Of a stretch of 64,000 bases of DNA, positions 1-11,861 are shown in pieces. The notes below the pieces were generated by a model that was not told the DNA's origin, made no database searches, and worked only from the letters and a program-made list of their open reading frames with translations. Made by a program: the position numbers and the translations under genes. Every line of letters starts with the position of its first letter. Position 1 is the first letter of the stretch. Source of the stretch: Zygnema cylindricum (taxonomy: Eukaryota; Streptophyta; Zygnematophyceae; Zygnematales; Zygnemataceae); NCBI GenBank assembly GCA_037447655.1, contig JBBHKE010003295.1:186001-250000 (forward strand). Reading direction: 5' to 3'.

Positions 1-328
1 CTGTACCGAATCTCATTTCATGCCGCCGACGATAGGAACTGGCCTAAGAATTGGCTTGCAATTGGAAGCTTTCAGCAATACAAATATCCTCCATTGCCAG
101 ATATTCGAGTACGAGTTCATACATTTCTCTGTCTCTTTTGTACTGACAACTCATGCAGTCAAGTTTTTGAATATTACTTCTGAACGCAAAGTCACACCTA
201 CTGTTGAAATATCTCTTTAAAATTTTGTGAAGTTGAGAATTCTGTGAGTTCTTTGCCTTATACTATAGGTTTCCTGTTTAGAGTGCGCTTTTACTGTAAG
301 TTATTGTGTTAAGAGAGCTTTTTGCTCC
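1..328 (+). other. upstream region and 5' UTR of the CURT1-like gene
   Basis: AT-rich sequence before the start codon at 329. The short open frame at 20-220 resembles no known protein. I see no clear core promoter motif. Confidence 0.4.
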
Positions 329-2429
329 ATGGCATCTGCTGCTTCCCTCCATGTAAATCTGACTGCTGCAGTCAGAGGGATCGAGAGGACGAATAGCAGA
401 AGAGACGGAAGCTCTACTATTCGGAAATTCCGACAGACATCATTTTTTCAAGCTCGTAAACTTACTAGTTTGCAGCCGTCTAGACATGGTGAGCACCAGA
501 AAACTTGGAATAGCATTGCATTGACATATTACCATCTTTCTGGTTTTTTCCTCGCTGTGTTGAGAATGTTTAGGAACAGGTTTTCTGTCTATGTCGCTGT
601 ACATGGTGATCATTCTGCATTCATAATAGTTGGTTATGGCAATCCTCAACAGATGTGTCCTGTATGTGTTTGGACAACTTCCCGATAATGTCGTCGAATA
701 AATCTTGTTGAAAGCGTCACCTATTTGAAATGTATTTTTTTGTGATTGAAGACACCTAGAACTTGTAAGCTTTCAATTTTTTTTTTTTTTTTTTTGTGTG
801 TAAACCCCTTATTGCTTTATCTTTGTTATCGGAGTGAGTCTAAGCTTTACAAGACAACAGTCCCTTTCTGATGTGTGTTTCATATGAATGCTGTTATGAT
901 AGTCAACTAGCTACAAAAAAATGATTTTTTGTAATCAAATTTCCCCTTGAAAACTCTGCAGTCTAAAACTTGACATCGAGGGCTTTTAATTTTTACTTTT
1001 GTGTATGTTGCCCGTCATTTTATGCTATGTATACGACTTATATTTTACAAAACATTATTCTGGAACCCGTTTGTGTGTATTCTCAACCAGCTCATCGTAT
1101 GCAGCTATTTTACAGTCTCTCGTTTTTTGTGGCAGCTCTCTCTACGAAGCCCTTCGTGGTGAAGGCTGTAAAGGAGGACACTACTAATTCAGACATTAGT
1201 GAGAAGGCTCAAGTGGCTGTGGATAATCTGAAGGCTCGAGTAAGCTCCTTCACTGTTTTACGCATCATTGGCTTAATCAGAAACCGAAGAATGCGCTTTG
1301 ATTGATTCCTGTCGTGGTAAAAAATATTGTTTTGAATTCTTGGTTGCGTAGATTTTGTTAGTTATCGATCGTATTTGTAGACTCATGGTAATAGTCAGTC
1401 CATTGTACAAGTGGCTGGGCAGCCTTAACAATAGTGGCAGAATTAAGAAGATGATTTTTTTTTCAAAGTTGTTTCTGTCCATCTGTCTGGTACTCAGCTG
1501 ACCGCGATATCTGTGTCTTTGAGTGGTGGCAGTGGGACAAGGTGGAGGATAAGCCAACATTTGTTGCATATTCGGCTGGTGCCTTAGCTTTCCTTTGGTT
1601 TTCTTCGGCCATTGTTTCTGCATTCAATTCTGTACCTGTGGTAAGTGAAACTTGCTGTTGGTGTGTGGAAGGCAATTGCTATACTGCAGCAGTCTCTTCC
1701 ATGTCTTGGACCTTGTTTGTACTTATGCCCTCGTTTTGTAGAGAGTAATTGTGGTATTTGTAGCGAAAGGAGTTTGGATTCAGAAACTATTACTCTATTT
1801 TTGGTGAGCTTTTCATTTATTGTGGTGTATCAGTAGCAGGTCGGATGATTATTGGTTGGTGGTGTAGATGACTTTCTTATGGGTTCCATTTAAAAAATAA
1901 ACTTATTGTATTAATTAAGGAATCCTAACTCTTGTTTCTGTTTTCTTATTGCAGCTCCCTAAGGTATTGGAGCTGATTGGATTTGGATACATTGGTTGGT
2001 TTGTGTACCGCTATCTGTTATTTACGGTACGTTTGTGACTTCCTCTCAGGATAAATTTTTTGTCAAGAGAATCAAGAATTAATCTTTGCCCCCACATTCA
2101 TATCTCTAATATGCATGTTTGGAAAAATTGTTTATGTTACATGGAATAGGTGCTGCAGAGAAACAATATTTCAGCCTGTTGCAAATAAACGTCATTGAGC
2201 CTGAGCTAGCCCTCTTGCAACATATTTCAATAGTTTTTGAATTTTGTAATTTGATGGTTCTGTTGTTTGTATGAAACTGTCTTGTTTTTTCTTAAGCTAT
2301 CAATGACGTTGATCTGACTTATTTTATTTATACGTTTGACAGCCTAACAGGCAGGAGCTGATTGAAAAAATTGACGAGCTCACACTCAAGATCACAGGAG
2401 AGAAGGAAAAAGATCCACTCCAGAAATAG
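329..2429 (+). CDS. CURT1: CURVATURE THYLAKOID 1 (CURT1/CAAD) protein, plastid
   Basis: Small thylakoid membrane protein that bends the membrane at grana margins (family knowledge). Five exons: 329-488, 1136-1239, 1533-1640, 1955-2026 and 2343-2429. All junctions are GT-AG and phases agree, giving 176 residues. The first ~55 residues are rich in Ser, Arg and Thr with few acids, as in a plastid transit peptide. The mature part has an acidic/amphipathic stretch, then two membrane helices at about 98-118 and 130-147. The second contains LELIGFGYIGWFVYRYLLF, the most recognisable CAAD signature, followed by PNRQEL and a charged C-terminal helix. Start chosen at the first ATG of the transit peptide. 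The next gene (PPL1) lies on the opposite strand, tail to tail. The paralogue (A, B, C or D) cannot be assigned by eye. Confidence 0.93.
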
Positions 2430-5400
2430 TTAATTTTTTGTGTTCAAAGGTGATCGTACCGTGTGTGGTTTGGTGTGGTTTTTTGGTGTCTGGCCGGCCA
2501 GACATTATTCTATGTAAGAATTGTACCGCCGTGTATGAATTTGTGTGATTAGGTTTGAATAACTTTGTGTTGTTTTGGTTTTGTATTTTTATAAATTGTA
2601 CAGTTGTATAGTTCATCTGTTTGATATGAAAAAAGGAGGAAGTTTTTAGCGCAAACAGTTATCCTTGGCAGACGAAGGGTAAGTTCCTTCACAGGAGGAT
2701 ATGCTGCATTGTTTTTTTCTCGTTCTTAGGTTCACATTTCCACTAATGTGGAGAGTTTTGATTTTGTCTTTGAAAAAATTGTATCCAGAAAAGAGTTGGT
2801 GCGTTATTATTTTCTACTTCATCAATTCAGTCACAAGCTATTCTGTAGCTATTTTGCTTTTTTTTGTATGTTTATTGCTCTTTTGATGGATGCATTTTGT
2901 TCTGATTTGATGTACTCCTCAAGAGCGAGGGTTGACTTGATAATATCTGAATTTGGCTGATTTGATCACTTCCTATTATTGATTTGTTTCCATCATTTTT
3001 TTGATTCTATAAGATATTATAAAGTCAATACTCTTTTAAACCATTGATTCTTGATGGAAATTTGCAAGCAACGGGCAGTTTCTGTGTTCCTACTAAAGAG
3101 CCAGCTACTGATATTGGAGAAAAAAACGAAAGGAAAGAGTATGAAGTCTTAACATGATACTGGAGCGATATAGTGAAAAACTTTGTTACGAAAGCGGTAA
3201 AATATCTGAGTACATGAGAACAAAAAAAAGAAATAAATGCAAGAATGAAGCTGAAACACAGAACGTGAGTTGAAGGAAACAAAAAAAATAAAATATCTCG
3301 AAAGAAAGAAACTAATATAGAAATAAGGGGTAAGGACTACAAAAACAAAAACAGAAAAACCAACACAGTGCAAACGACCGAACAGAAGTGCAATATAGGT
3401 ACAATTGTTCTGAAAGAAATCCCTCCAATTCCCTAGGCTTGATGAAGCAGACTAAGTAAATTCCAAAAGACGTCAACGATCCATAAAAGCAACAGCACCC
3501 CGAAGAAGGATAGAAGCTTGCACTTGTTATAAAGCCACAGACAAGTATTTTACCACTGACGGTAAAAAGAAGGAAAGAAGCAGGAGGGCTCTGAAGGCTC
3601 CTCCTCTTGAAGAAACCCTGACCACAAGTATGAACTCATCCAAATCGACTCCCAAACAACCAAATCTCTTGACCACCACCAGAATATAAATACACACGGC
3701 ATCATGGGGTGAATAGACCTGCTCCTTGCTAGCAGCATCAGGGGCGACGACTTCAACATCGCTACTGCCTAATGAATGACTGTAATCGATGCAAAAACCA
3801 GAAATATAATCCGAGATCTGACAGCACCATCGAGCAAAACAGCCGCGATAGATTATGTGAAACTTCCCTACGAATAGAATAAGGACCCTCAGTAGCAATA
3901 GCTGCAATAATGTCGCAAAAGGTGTTGTATGCGTGAATCAACTCTCCCTTGAGAAAGCAATGAAACAAATGGACGGCGCCGGGCTAAAGGACACGGTTGT
4001 ACGACCAAACGAGAGAGCGAAGTAAACGTGGATGGAGGTCAAGCATGAACCTGTGGTGTGAATAGAGCAGGTGTAAAAATGCCAAAAGCATTAAAGACAC
4101 CTGTAATGGAAAAATAACTTTCTAACACACAACAAAATTGGCGAAATATTGTTTACATTCTATAATTACAGAGAAATGTCCGGTCCTTTTAAAACAATGA
4201 AACTCGTCAAGTGGTAGCTAAGATGTAGACGCAGGAATCACCTCCCCCCCAGCCCTGCCTAGGCCGCGTCTTTACAATACACTTATAATTAACCAATAAC
4301 CAACGACAGCTTAGAACTATTTTGGACATTTGGCCAACAGTGCAAAAATTTTCCCATTCTCCTTTTCAGATTTTACAAGCAGCTCTTTATAACTTCCATA
4401 GTTGGATAGGCGAAATCGTCACATTGCAATAAGTCCCAATAAAGCTCATTCTTTCCTCGTAGAACTCGTGAAAAGCTATCACTTGCATAAAGGAAAATCG
4501 CCACAACTATGTACTACAGCGTGTTATGCTATCGCCGTATTGCTTTTTTTTTAATCGTTTTCGCCACTTGAAAACAACTGTGCACTTGTGTCCTATTTCC
4601 ATTCGAAGACACAGTTAGATTCTTATCTTTTCGATGCAATCTTTGGATTTATAATCTCAAAACTGTAGGAGAGGAAATGAGTTTAAAGGGCAGACGAAAA
4701 CACTTTAAGGCTCACAGAGATACATGGGTACATATCTCTAACTATTGGTATGCAGATCTGTTGGTGGTTGTTTGTGATAATTTTTATCATTTATTGCTAT
4801 TGTTGTTGTTTTGGTTGTTCATTTCCTTGTATTTCGTTGGTTTCCTCTTCGGTGTGTACATCCTTTTTATTATATATTTTTTTGTCTCAGGATTGCTTCT
4901 CTATGTTTTCGACTCCCAGTTTGTTTAGTTGTCCGTTTGCATTTTGTGTTCCTTAATGCAGTCAGATGGTTCCGCGTTCTTGTTTCCATAGATTGTCTGT
5001 TGCTAGTCTTATGTTTAAACATGACAAGAAGAGAGTGCCGTTGAGAATATCTACAGAGTCGAAGTTGTTCAAATAGAAACCAGAACTGGAAGTGATATAA
5101 TGTCCATGAAAAACCTAGCCAGATAGAATTTTTAACCAAATAGTGGCTCATATTGGGCCTACATAAATAACAAAAATTCTATTCATATCAATGGTTACCA
5201 TTGATATGAATAAAATAAATAAACCATAGAACCAGCTCAGAGATGGTCACTAGAACAGCTTGGTAAAGAACGTAAGAAGAAACTTAAACAGAATTAGAAG
5301 AAAGCTTAAATAGACACGGCAAGAAAAAAAAAGCAAATACAAACAAAACTCGGTCTGCTATAGCGGCTCGCTATTTTAAAAGAGCTCCGTTACTGACTCA

Positions 5401-5514
5401 TCATTCCTACTAGCTGCCAAAAAAGAAACAAATGACAAACAAAAATTGCCGAAACCAAGCTAAAAAACAAAGAAAATCGATGCACAAGTCACAAGGGGAC
5501 GCAGATCCTCCTCT
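2430..5514. other. intergenic region between convergent CURT1 and PPL1 genes
   Basis: Holds the 3' ends of both genes. The + side after 2430 is T/G-rich and looks like 3' UTR to about 2640. The rest has no recognisable gene. One minus-strand stretch (3527-3968) reads in a more protein-like way than its surroundings and is listed separately. Confidence 0.5.
3527..3968 (-). other. possible unrecognised coding remnant
   Basis: On the minus strand, 3968-3762 encodes an open frame containing GELIHAYNTFCDIIAAIATE, with mixed hydrophobic and charged residues unlike the low-complexity frames nearby. Just downstream, 3771-3724 reads SDVEVVAPDAASKEQ between AG and GT, like a small exon. Neither matches a family I know, and I could not join them in a consistent phase. 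It may be a gene fragment, a pseudogene or chance. Confidence 0.2.
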
Positions 5515-8500
5515 CTACAAAGTAATAAATGAGTCAGCCACAAGTTTAAGCCTTTCCTCCACCTTTGACCACCTGCGCTCATTAGCACCTGTAGTCAGAG
5601 TGTAGAATTTTCCTGCAAAAAAAAAGTATATAAAAGAAACAAAATGCCATCAGCTGGATAAAACAAACGAAATAAATGGCAAAAAAAATTAGGAAACATG
5701 ACACGCGTCTTTTCTTAACGCATTCGTAAGTGAAAATGACACCAAGAACTTGGGCAAATGAATATATGACCTTCAGGCGACTAAGTTGCCAAAAAAAAAA
5801 AAAAGCACACTGCCCATCACTATTGGTGTTTTGGTCTTAGGAGTCAAAAAGTGGCTATCTTTGAGATGACCAGTAATTTTTTTCTTCTGACGCAACCAAT
5901 CGAAAGGTAAACGGTCTGACCTTTCGATCGCGAAGTCGTAATGGAAAATCTAAAAACGGTGTGATGACAAAAAATACTGCCCTAAAGATGTTTGAACACT
6001 TAAGTACTGCCTGAAACATGTATAACACTAATATGAAGGGCAGTGTACTACTACATAGTCTTCAATGTGACAACCTAGAACAGGCAAAAAAGAAAAAGAA
6101 ACGAACCAACTTGACTTAACACAGATAAGCTAAACGGGAATGAAAACGTTCCATATTGAACTGCTTTTGTACCTTTCCGCAAGAGTGACTCCTATTTCAA
6201 TGTACATTTCAAAGGCCTTCATAAAGGGTCCCATACTTCTATAACTTCATCGTATATCACTCCCAGTGTAAAGAAACATATAGAGTGGAGAAGCACCAAC
6301 GGCGGGCACTGGAGGAGATATCTCGTTCTACTTGACCATACAAAAGTGTCACATTATTTCCTATTTGTTACATTTATGATAACCCGTACATATTAGCATA
6401 AATGTTTCCGCTAATTGACCGATGGAAACAAAATAGCACTATTACACTCATTCGATGAAAAGACATCAAACAGTATCAAATATCAAATTAAGATAGTGGC
6501 TATTTTTTGGTGTTCAGACGTTGGAAGTAAGAAATTTGTAAAAATCTCATCCTTATGATTCGCGTGGCTGGAAAACTTCCATGTCTATTTCTATGATAAC
6601 TTGTGCTATACCGGTCATATATGTACCGACTGAAACATCTAGTTATTCTAATAACTTAGGGTAAAATAGTGTAATCAACACCATTTTATCCTGACATATA
6701 TTGGAGTAAAGGAAAAAAAAGTATTATTAATACTAATTTTATTTCAACAGCTAAAATTTAGGGGCAACGATATAGTGTTATTAACATTAAGAGCGATACA
6801 CAGTGTAGCTTTAATACATATTAAAAAAGAAAAAAAATTACCGTAGGCGACAGTCACGGTACCGAGGGCGTGGCGTGTATAGTTGGGTGCCTGAGCCAAA
6901 AATTCAAATGTGTAGTATCTCCTTCCATCCGTCTCTCGCTGCATTGAAAGAAGTCTCAATGTCAATGGAATTGGCGGGAAGAGAGAAGAGAGAACAGAAG
7001 GCAGAGAAAGTTGGAGACAGACAGGAAAAGCAAGGCAGAGAAGATAGATAGTCATATAAGGATGTCTTTATCATGGAAGCTGTCTAAATCGTGCGAAGGT
7101 TTGATGCAAAATTTACACCAACCAACAGCCGAACCAAGGACACCTCTGCAAATAATGTATCTGCCTGTCTTCTGACTGTCATTATTAGGCAAGCTTAGTA
7201 TAATTATGTTTACCTCTTTTGCGCTAACCAATGCAATCTTTTGGGTGGGTGAGCTCAACACTTTATCCACAAGAGTTCGAGCTACCTGCATTTACAAGGA
7301 ACAAGGAACCGTACAGTTTCCACTGCAGTTAGTCTGGACCATCTATTTTCATACTTTTTTATTCTATGAGAAAAATACAGTTCCCACTGCAAATACGCTG
7401 GATACTTCTTGGTTCAATGGCTTTCAATAGTGTGGAGTTGCATTAAACAATGCAAATAATGTAACTTGCACTTGGCTTAGTACCAACACAACGGCTTTAT
7501 GGAGCAGCATGACAATATGTAAAGATAGACTGTCATAACAAGGAATGTAATTACTTGACACAAACACATTTTGCTCCAAAAACCCAAAGAAGTAAAAGCG
7601 TGGCTTTTTTCAATCCTGAAAGTGGTACTAATAGCGCCTTGACCTTAAATACAGAAGAGAACTCAATCAAAACAAAATGGAAATGGGAGAAGTGGATTGA
7701 GAGGTTACTAGAGTTTCTTCCAGAGTATTGGAGGAGTATTGATAAAAAAGGTAACCAGATATTGACAAGAGTATACAGGATTCAGCCAGAAGAATAATCT
7801 GTACCTCTTCAGGTGATCCCAACTCTGAAAGATCGGTCTTCTCTGTTTTAATAATGTTTACACTGACACTCTCGAGTGGCTCGATAACATCTTTGAAGAC
7901 AACATCTTGCCCTTTCACTGAGACCTCCTGCATGCTCCAAAAGAAGGATACAGATACAGTTATCAGTTTCAAAAATCAAAGACAGACATTGCAGACATTG
8001 AAGCTTCAGACTTGAACTGCCACTACGTTAGGACAGTTAAATGGTCATCTCTGATACTAGTTCATTAGTGTGCAATACTTTTGCTTAGTGTGCAAATCAT
8101 CACCATAAATCACCATAATCATCTCCAACAAGCTGTGATGTTTGATTGAAAGAGGGACAACTGTTTTGCCCTCATATTTTGGTATTGGAAGACTTAAGGC
8201 AATCTTTAAGGACAAACAAGGTTAGATGTTAGGGATACGGAATGGAGAGGTGACATCTACCTGCCAGCCAAAGGGATAGAGAAAGGCGTAGTTGTCAATC
8301 GAGTCCTGATGAGTTGCATAGCCTTTAGGAGGTTCTGATTTCCCCCCATAGAAAGAAGAGATACAACACACCTGGTTAGAGAATAGAGCTGCATTACCAT
8401 CTGTCATTGGTAGATTTGAAACTTCCATAATGAAATCTAATTTCTCAATTTCCCAAACATGCTTTGATTTACCATGAGAGCAATAAACGGGCCATAACTT

Positions 8501-11500
8501 GGTTTCTGGGTCAGTAAACACTGCCCATCGCTATCAGTGTGAATACCACTAATTCGGTTGGGATTTTTTTTGGCCAAAAGTCATAAACACTATTTAAGCG
8601 AGTGGCCTTAAATTGACACGTCACCATGCCCTAAATTAGAATTATCGATATTAATTTTGCTTTCGTGCTAATAATTCCTTCAATAGCGATGGGTAGTGTA
8701 CTGAGAACAAATCCTGCTTGGACACAAGTTATACAAAGCATTTGGCCTAGCTTCTGACTGTTTCAGACAGTTTTAGTTAGGTTTGATCCTTACGTTATCG
8801 GTTTGGCAAAACCATGGTATAAATTCAAGACACGGCTTGGTAAATACTTGTTTGGAGGGTGGATGGGTTTTTGGGCCTTTGTACCTTTGTATAACATAGT
8901 GACTAAAAGTTCGCGAACGGTTTAGAAGCCAAATGATATTGCCAGTCAATATGCCTTCTAGGTTAGAGACAAATCCTATTGCCAATACACTTCCTAGTGG
9001 TGTTAACCAAAGAACAATCCACTCTATTTGTTCCATCGGAGTCAATTTGTGTGCTTTGACATTTCTACAATTGTTGATTAATTAAATACCAAAAGCAAGT
9101 CCCTAGAGCCTACATTGCGATAAGAACATCCTCCCTTCTCTTTGCTTAGCAGTTAAAATATTAAGCAACAAACCCTCAGTGTGCATCTGAAACCGTTTAA
9201 ACCATCACTATTAATAATTTCAATATTAATCCTCACTGCTTTTATCTGTAATACACTATTTTTGGGCGTTCTGAATTATTGTCAAACACATTGAATTAAA
9301 CATGTTGTAATTTATAATATACACTAGTGAACATTGTGTATATGGGGAACAATGCAAATGCTTCTCTCTGCTCCGTAAAGGCAGACGAAATGCATTTTGC
9401 AAGCAAAAGTTTTTAAAAAGCTGAAGTACTACAAGACATATAATGATTGTATGTAAAGAATGGAGAAGCATTGTCAAACTAATCATTGTTAGTTATTTTA
9501 CTATTTCACAATAACAAAAATAATGTTGAGAGCAAATTTACGTCAATCCTGTCGCATTGGTCATGAGAAAAAGATCATAACAGGCATTATGCTCACATAC
9601 AATACTACTTAATGAGGGCAAATGGACATCTGGGTCAAGAACTAGTTGATTGGCCTGTATGACAATTTTCAACTGCAATGACCAACATCTTCTTATACCA
9701 ACATTTATCATTTCGGCCTTGATGACAGTGGATTTTGAACAAAAGATGAATCATAGGTGAAATCTGTCGGGTCCAAAAAACAAGTCAAGTTGTACATTTC
9801 CAGTCAGCTGAACTAAACTTCAACAAAAGGCGAAGCCAGTATTACTTGACTACACTTCATCGTGCATCGCTGATGATTTTTTCACCTCTTAAAACAACTT
9901 TTCTCCATGCACACATGCCTGATTTTCATATGGACAGTCAATCAAGAAGTAATAGTCTTGTTTTTCCATCGCAACCGTCGGATTAAAAGTGTGCACGGAG
10001 AAAAACGAGCTTAAAAGAAAAAAAAATTAACGCTAAATAGTGGCACACAGTTATACATGGCAGAATTTATGAGCCACCTCAGTAGGACATAAAGTTTAAA
10101 GATAACGAAGTTTACTTGCAAACGCTGTGTTGTTGAGAGATGGCGCAGTTGCCAAGAGCACTGCAGATCCTGCCAATAATGTCCTTCGTCCAATGGCATC
10201 ATCTGTCCCTCAACAAACACCATGATCCTTTATGAGCCATAGCATCCTCATCACTGCTTTCTCCTTCTCCAACCAAAAAAAAAAGAATCAGCCAAGATTT
10301 CCCTCAGCAAACGGAAAAAATCAAAAGAAATAAACAGACTCCTGAAGAACTCATTTGTTCAAAGGCTGACAATAAAGTGTTCGAACAAAGGCACCAAGGT
10401 ATTTACTTAAAAAGCAACAAAGGTAGTTACTCGAAATACACCAAAGGTATTTACTTGAAGTACAGTGCATATACTTAAAATACAACAGAGAATAACATCT
10501 ATTGCTTATTCTTACCTTGTGAGCTGGCAGATGCCTGGATTAGTGCTCTCCCACATGAGCAGTCCTTCAAAGAAACTCCACGAGTAAAAGGGGCAACCTA
10601 ACAAAAAACGAAGCAAAACAGCATATTTAAGTGAAAGATGACAAGGCAATAATGTACCAAACAACAGAAAGAGCAAGAATGTGCCCACTAAGAAATGGTA
10701 CTATCATTGAATGCCAGCAAATAACAATGTTATGCATCACTTTCTGTTTTCCAGCCACAATATAACCAGTTCAAGTAAAAATAGTGGATTTTGGCTTTGG
10801 AAAAATGGTAGCATAGGCCATTTAAAAAGTAGGAAGTGATACTATATGAAAAGGCCTCCTTAGTTCGAGTGTCCTGTTCAAACTCTTCACATGATTTACT
10901 TTGCAGACATTCCACGCATTCAATCTCTTTATCAATACAAGCATCCAAATACCAGCAGAAAATGAAATAAAATAAAATTGTCAAACAAAAAAGTCAAACA
11001 AAAAAAAGTTAGCTGGTCAAAGGTGGTCTAAAACGAGTGTCAAACCTGGACATTCAGCTGATGATGAATAGGGCCAGCATTGCCGATGGTCTTCTCCAAT
11101 CGTAAACAACTTCCAGCAGTAACTGCTGACTGAATATTTGTAATAGCACTGCAACACGAAAAGCCATTCACAAATAGTTAGAAAAATTCAGATAAGGTGG
11201 AAAATCAGACCAAGCAAATGCAGATAGTTACACGGAGAGTTTTGCACAGAACACCAGAGCTGGACAATGTACATTGCTTAGATTGCTTAAAAAAACAGTA
11301 CTTTTCCACAGTATACAGATCTCCTTTTCTTAATGAAATGGAAAATAGACAATGCTGTTGATTTGATAATGTATAAAATTGTCACATAAAAACATTAACA
11401 CAGCAAATGGTCAACAGACATGAGCTATGAAGACTTAAAGCTCACAATTCCAAAATGCAAAATCGAAAATGAAACTAAAAAAAAAACACTCAGTCATTAC

Positions 11501-11861
11501 ACTGCCCATCGTTATTAGAGTTAATAACACTGATTCAGTCGCAACTTTTTCTGGCCGAAAAATAATAAAATAGTGTTAACAACACTATTTAAGGGAGTGG
11601 ATTATAATCTGCCGCATCTCCTTGCACTAGATTAGTATCATATATTCTAATGTCGCATTAGCACTAATAAATCCTTGACAATAATAATGATGTGCAGGGT
11701 ACCAGATAGTTTAGAGTCCAGTTTTTGCAGCAAAAGGGAAAGTTACAAATGACAAGAAAGGTGCTGCTCGGAGAACGACAAACCAGAGTCTTTCTTTTGC
11801 CTTACTCTCAAGGAGTTTCAGCCATGGCTTCTTTCAAAAGGACAAGCTCTTACAGACGCAT
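5515..11861 (-). CDS. PPL1: PsbP-like protein 1, thylakoid lumen
   Basis: PsbP-domain protein of the thylakoid lumen; PPL1 is linked to photosystem II repair in Arabidopsis (family knowledge). Nine exons on the minus strand: 11854-11861 (tentative), 11046-11148, 10516-10597, 10116-10202, 8261-8334, 7805-7927, 7214-7285, 6842-6938 and 5515-5612. All phases agree, giving 247 residues. Residues 1-64 look like a plastid transit peptide. Residues 70-93 (GRRTLLAG... to AFA) form a twin-arginine lumen signal with an AxA cleavage site. The PsbP domain starts near 100 with DSIDNYAFLYPFGWQ and VFKDVIEPLESVSVN, continues through NYTRHALGTVTV, and ends with YTLTTGANERRW and a C-terminal helix. The family's usual length is ~230. 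The start is the weak point: it uses an 8-base coding exon, ATGCGTCT before GTAAGA, which keeps phase; an earlier start is possible. Introns hold several MITEs. Confidence 0.9.
5808..6045. mobile_element. TA-type MITE in the last PPL1 intron
   Basis: Begins CACTGCCCATCACTATTG and ends in the inverted form CAGTG followed by TA. The terminal motif is shared with many other elements in this window, but the interior is unlike most of them. Confidence 0.6.
8519..8698. mobile_element. TA-type MITE, PPL1 intron
   Basis: Left end CACTGCCCATCGCTAT; right end ATAGCGATGGGTAGTG then TA. The interior has GGCCAAAAGTCATAAACAC and 'cactatttaag..agtggcc', shared with the 11500 and 20930 copies. About 180 bp, no coding capacity. 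Confidence 0.75.
9853..10050. mobile_element. decayed foldback TA-type MITE, PPL1 intron
   Basis: Left arm has CACTTCATCGTGCATCGCTG and 'cctcttaaaacaacttttctcc'-like sequence. Right arm has GTGTGCACGGAGAAAAACG. This matches the foldback family best preserved at 46389-46607. The right terminus is degraded and approximate. Confidence 0.5.
11500..11699. mobile_element. TA-type MITE, PPL1 intron 1
   Basis: CACTGCCCATCGTTATTAGA at the left; a decayed TGATGTGCAGGG then TA at the right. The interior includes GGCCGAAAAATAATAAAATA and is the same subfamily as 8519-8698. Confidence 0.7.
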
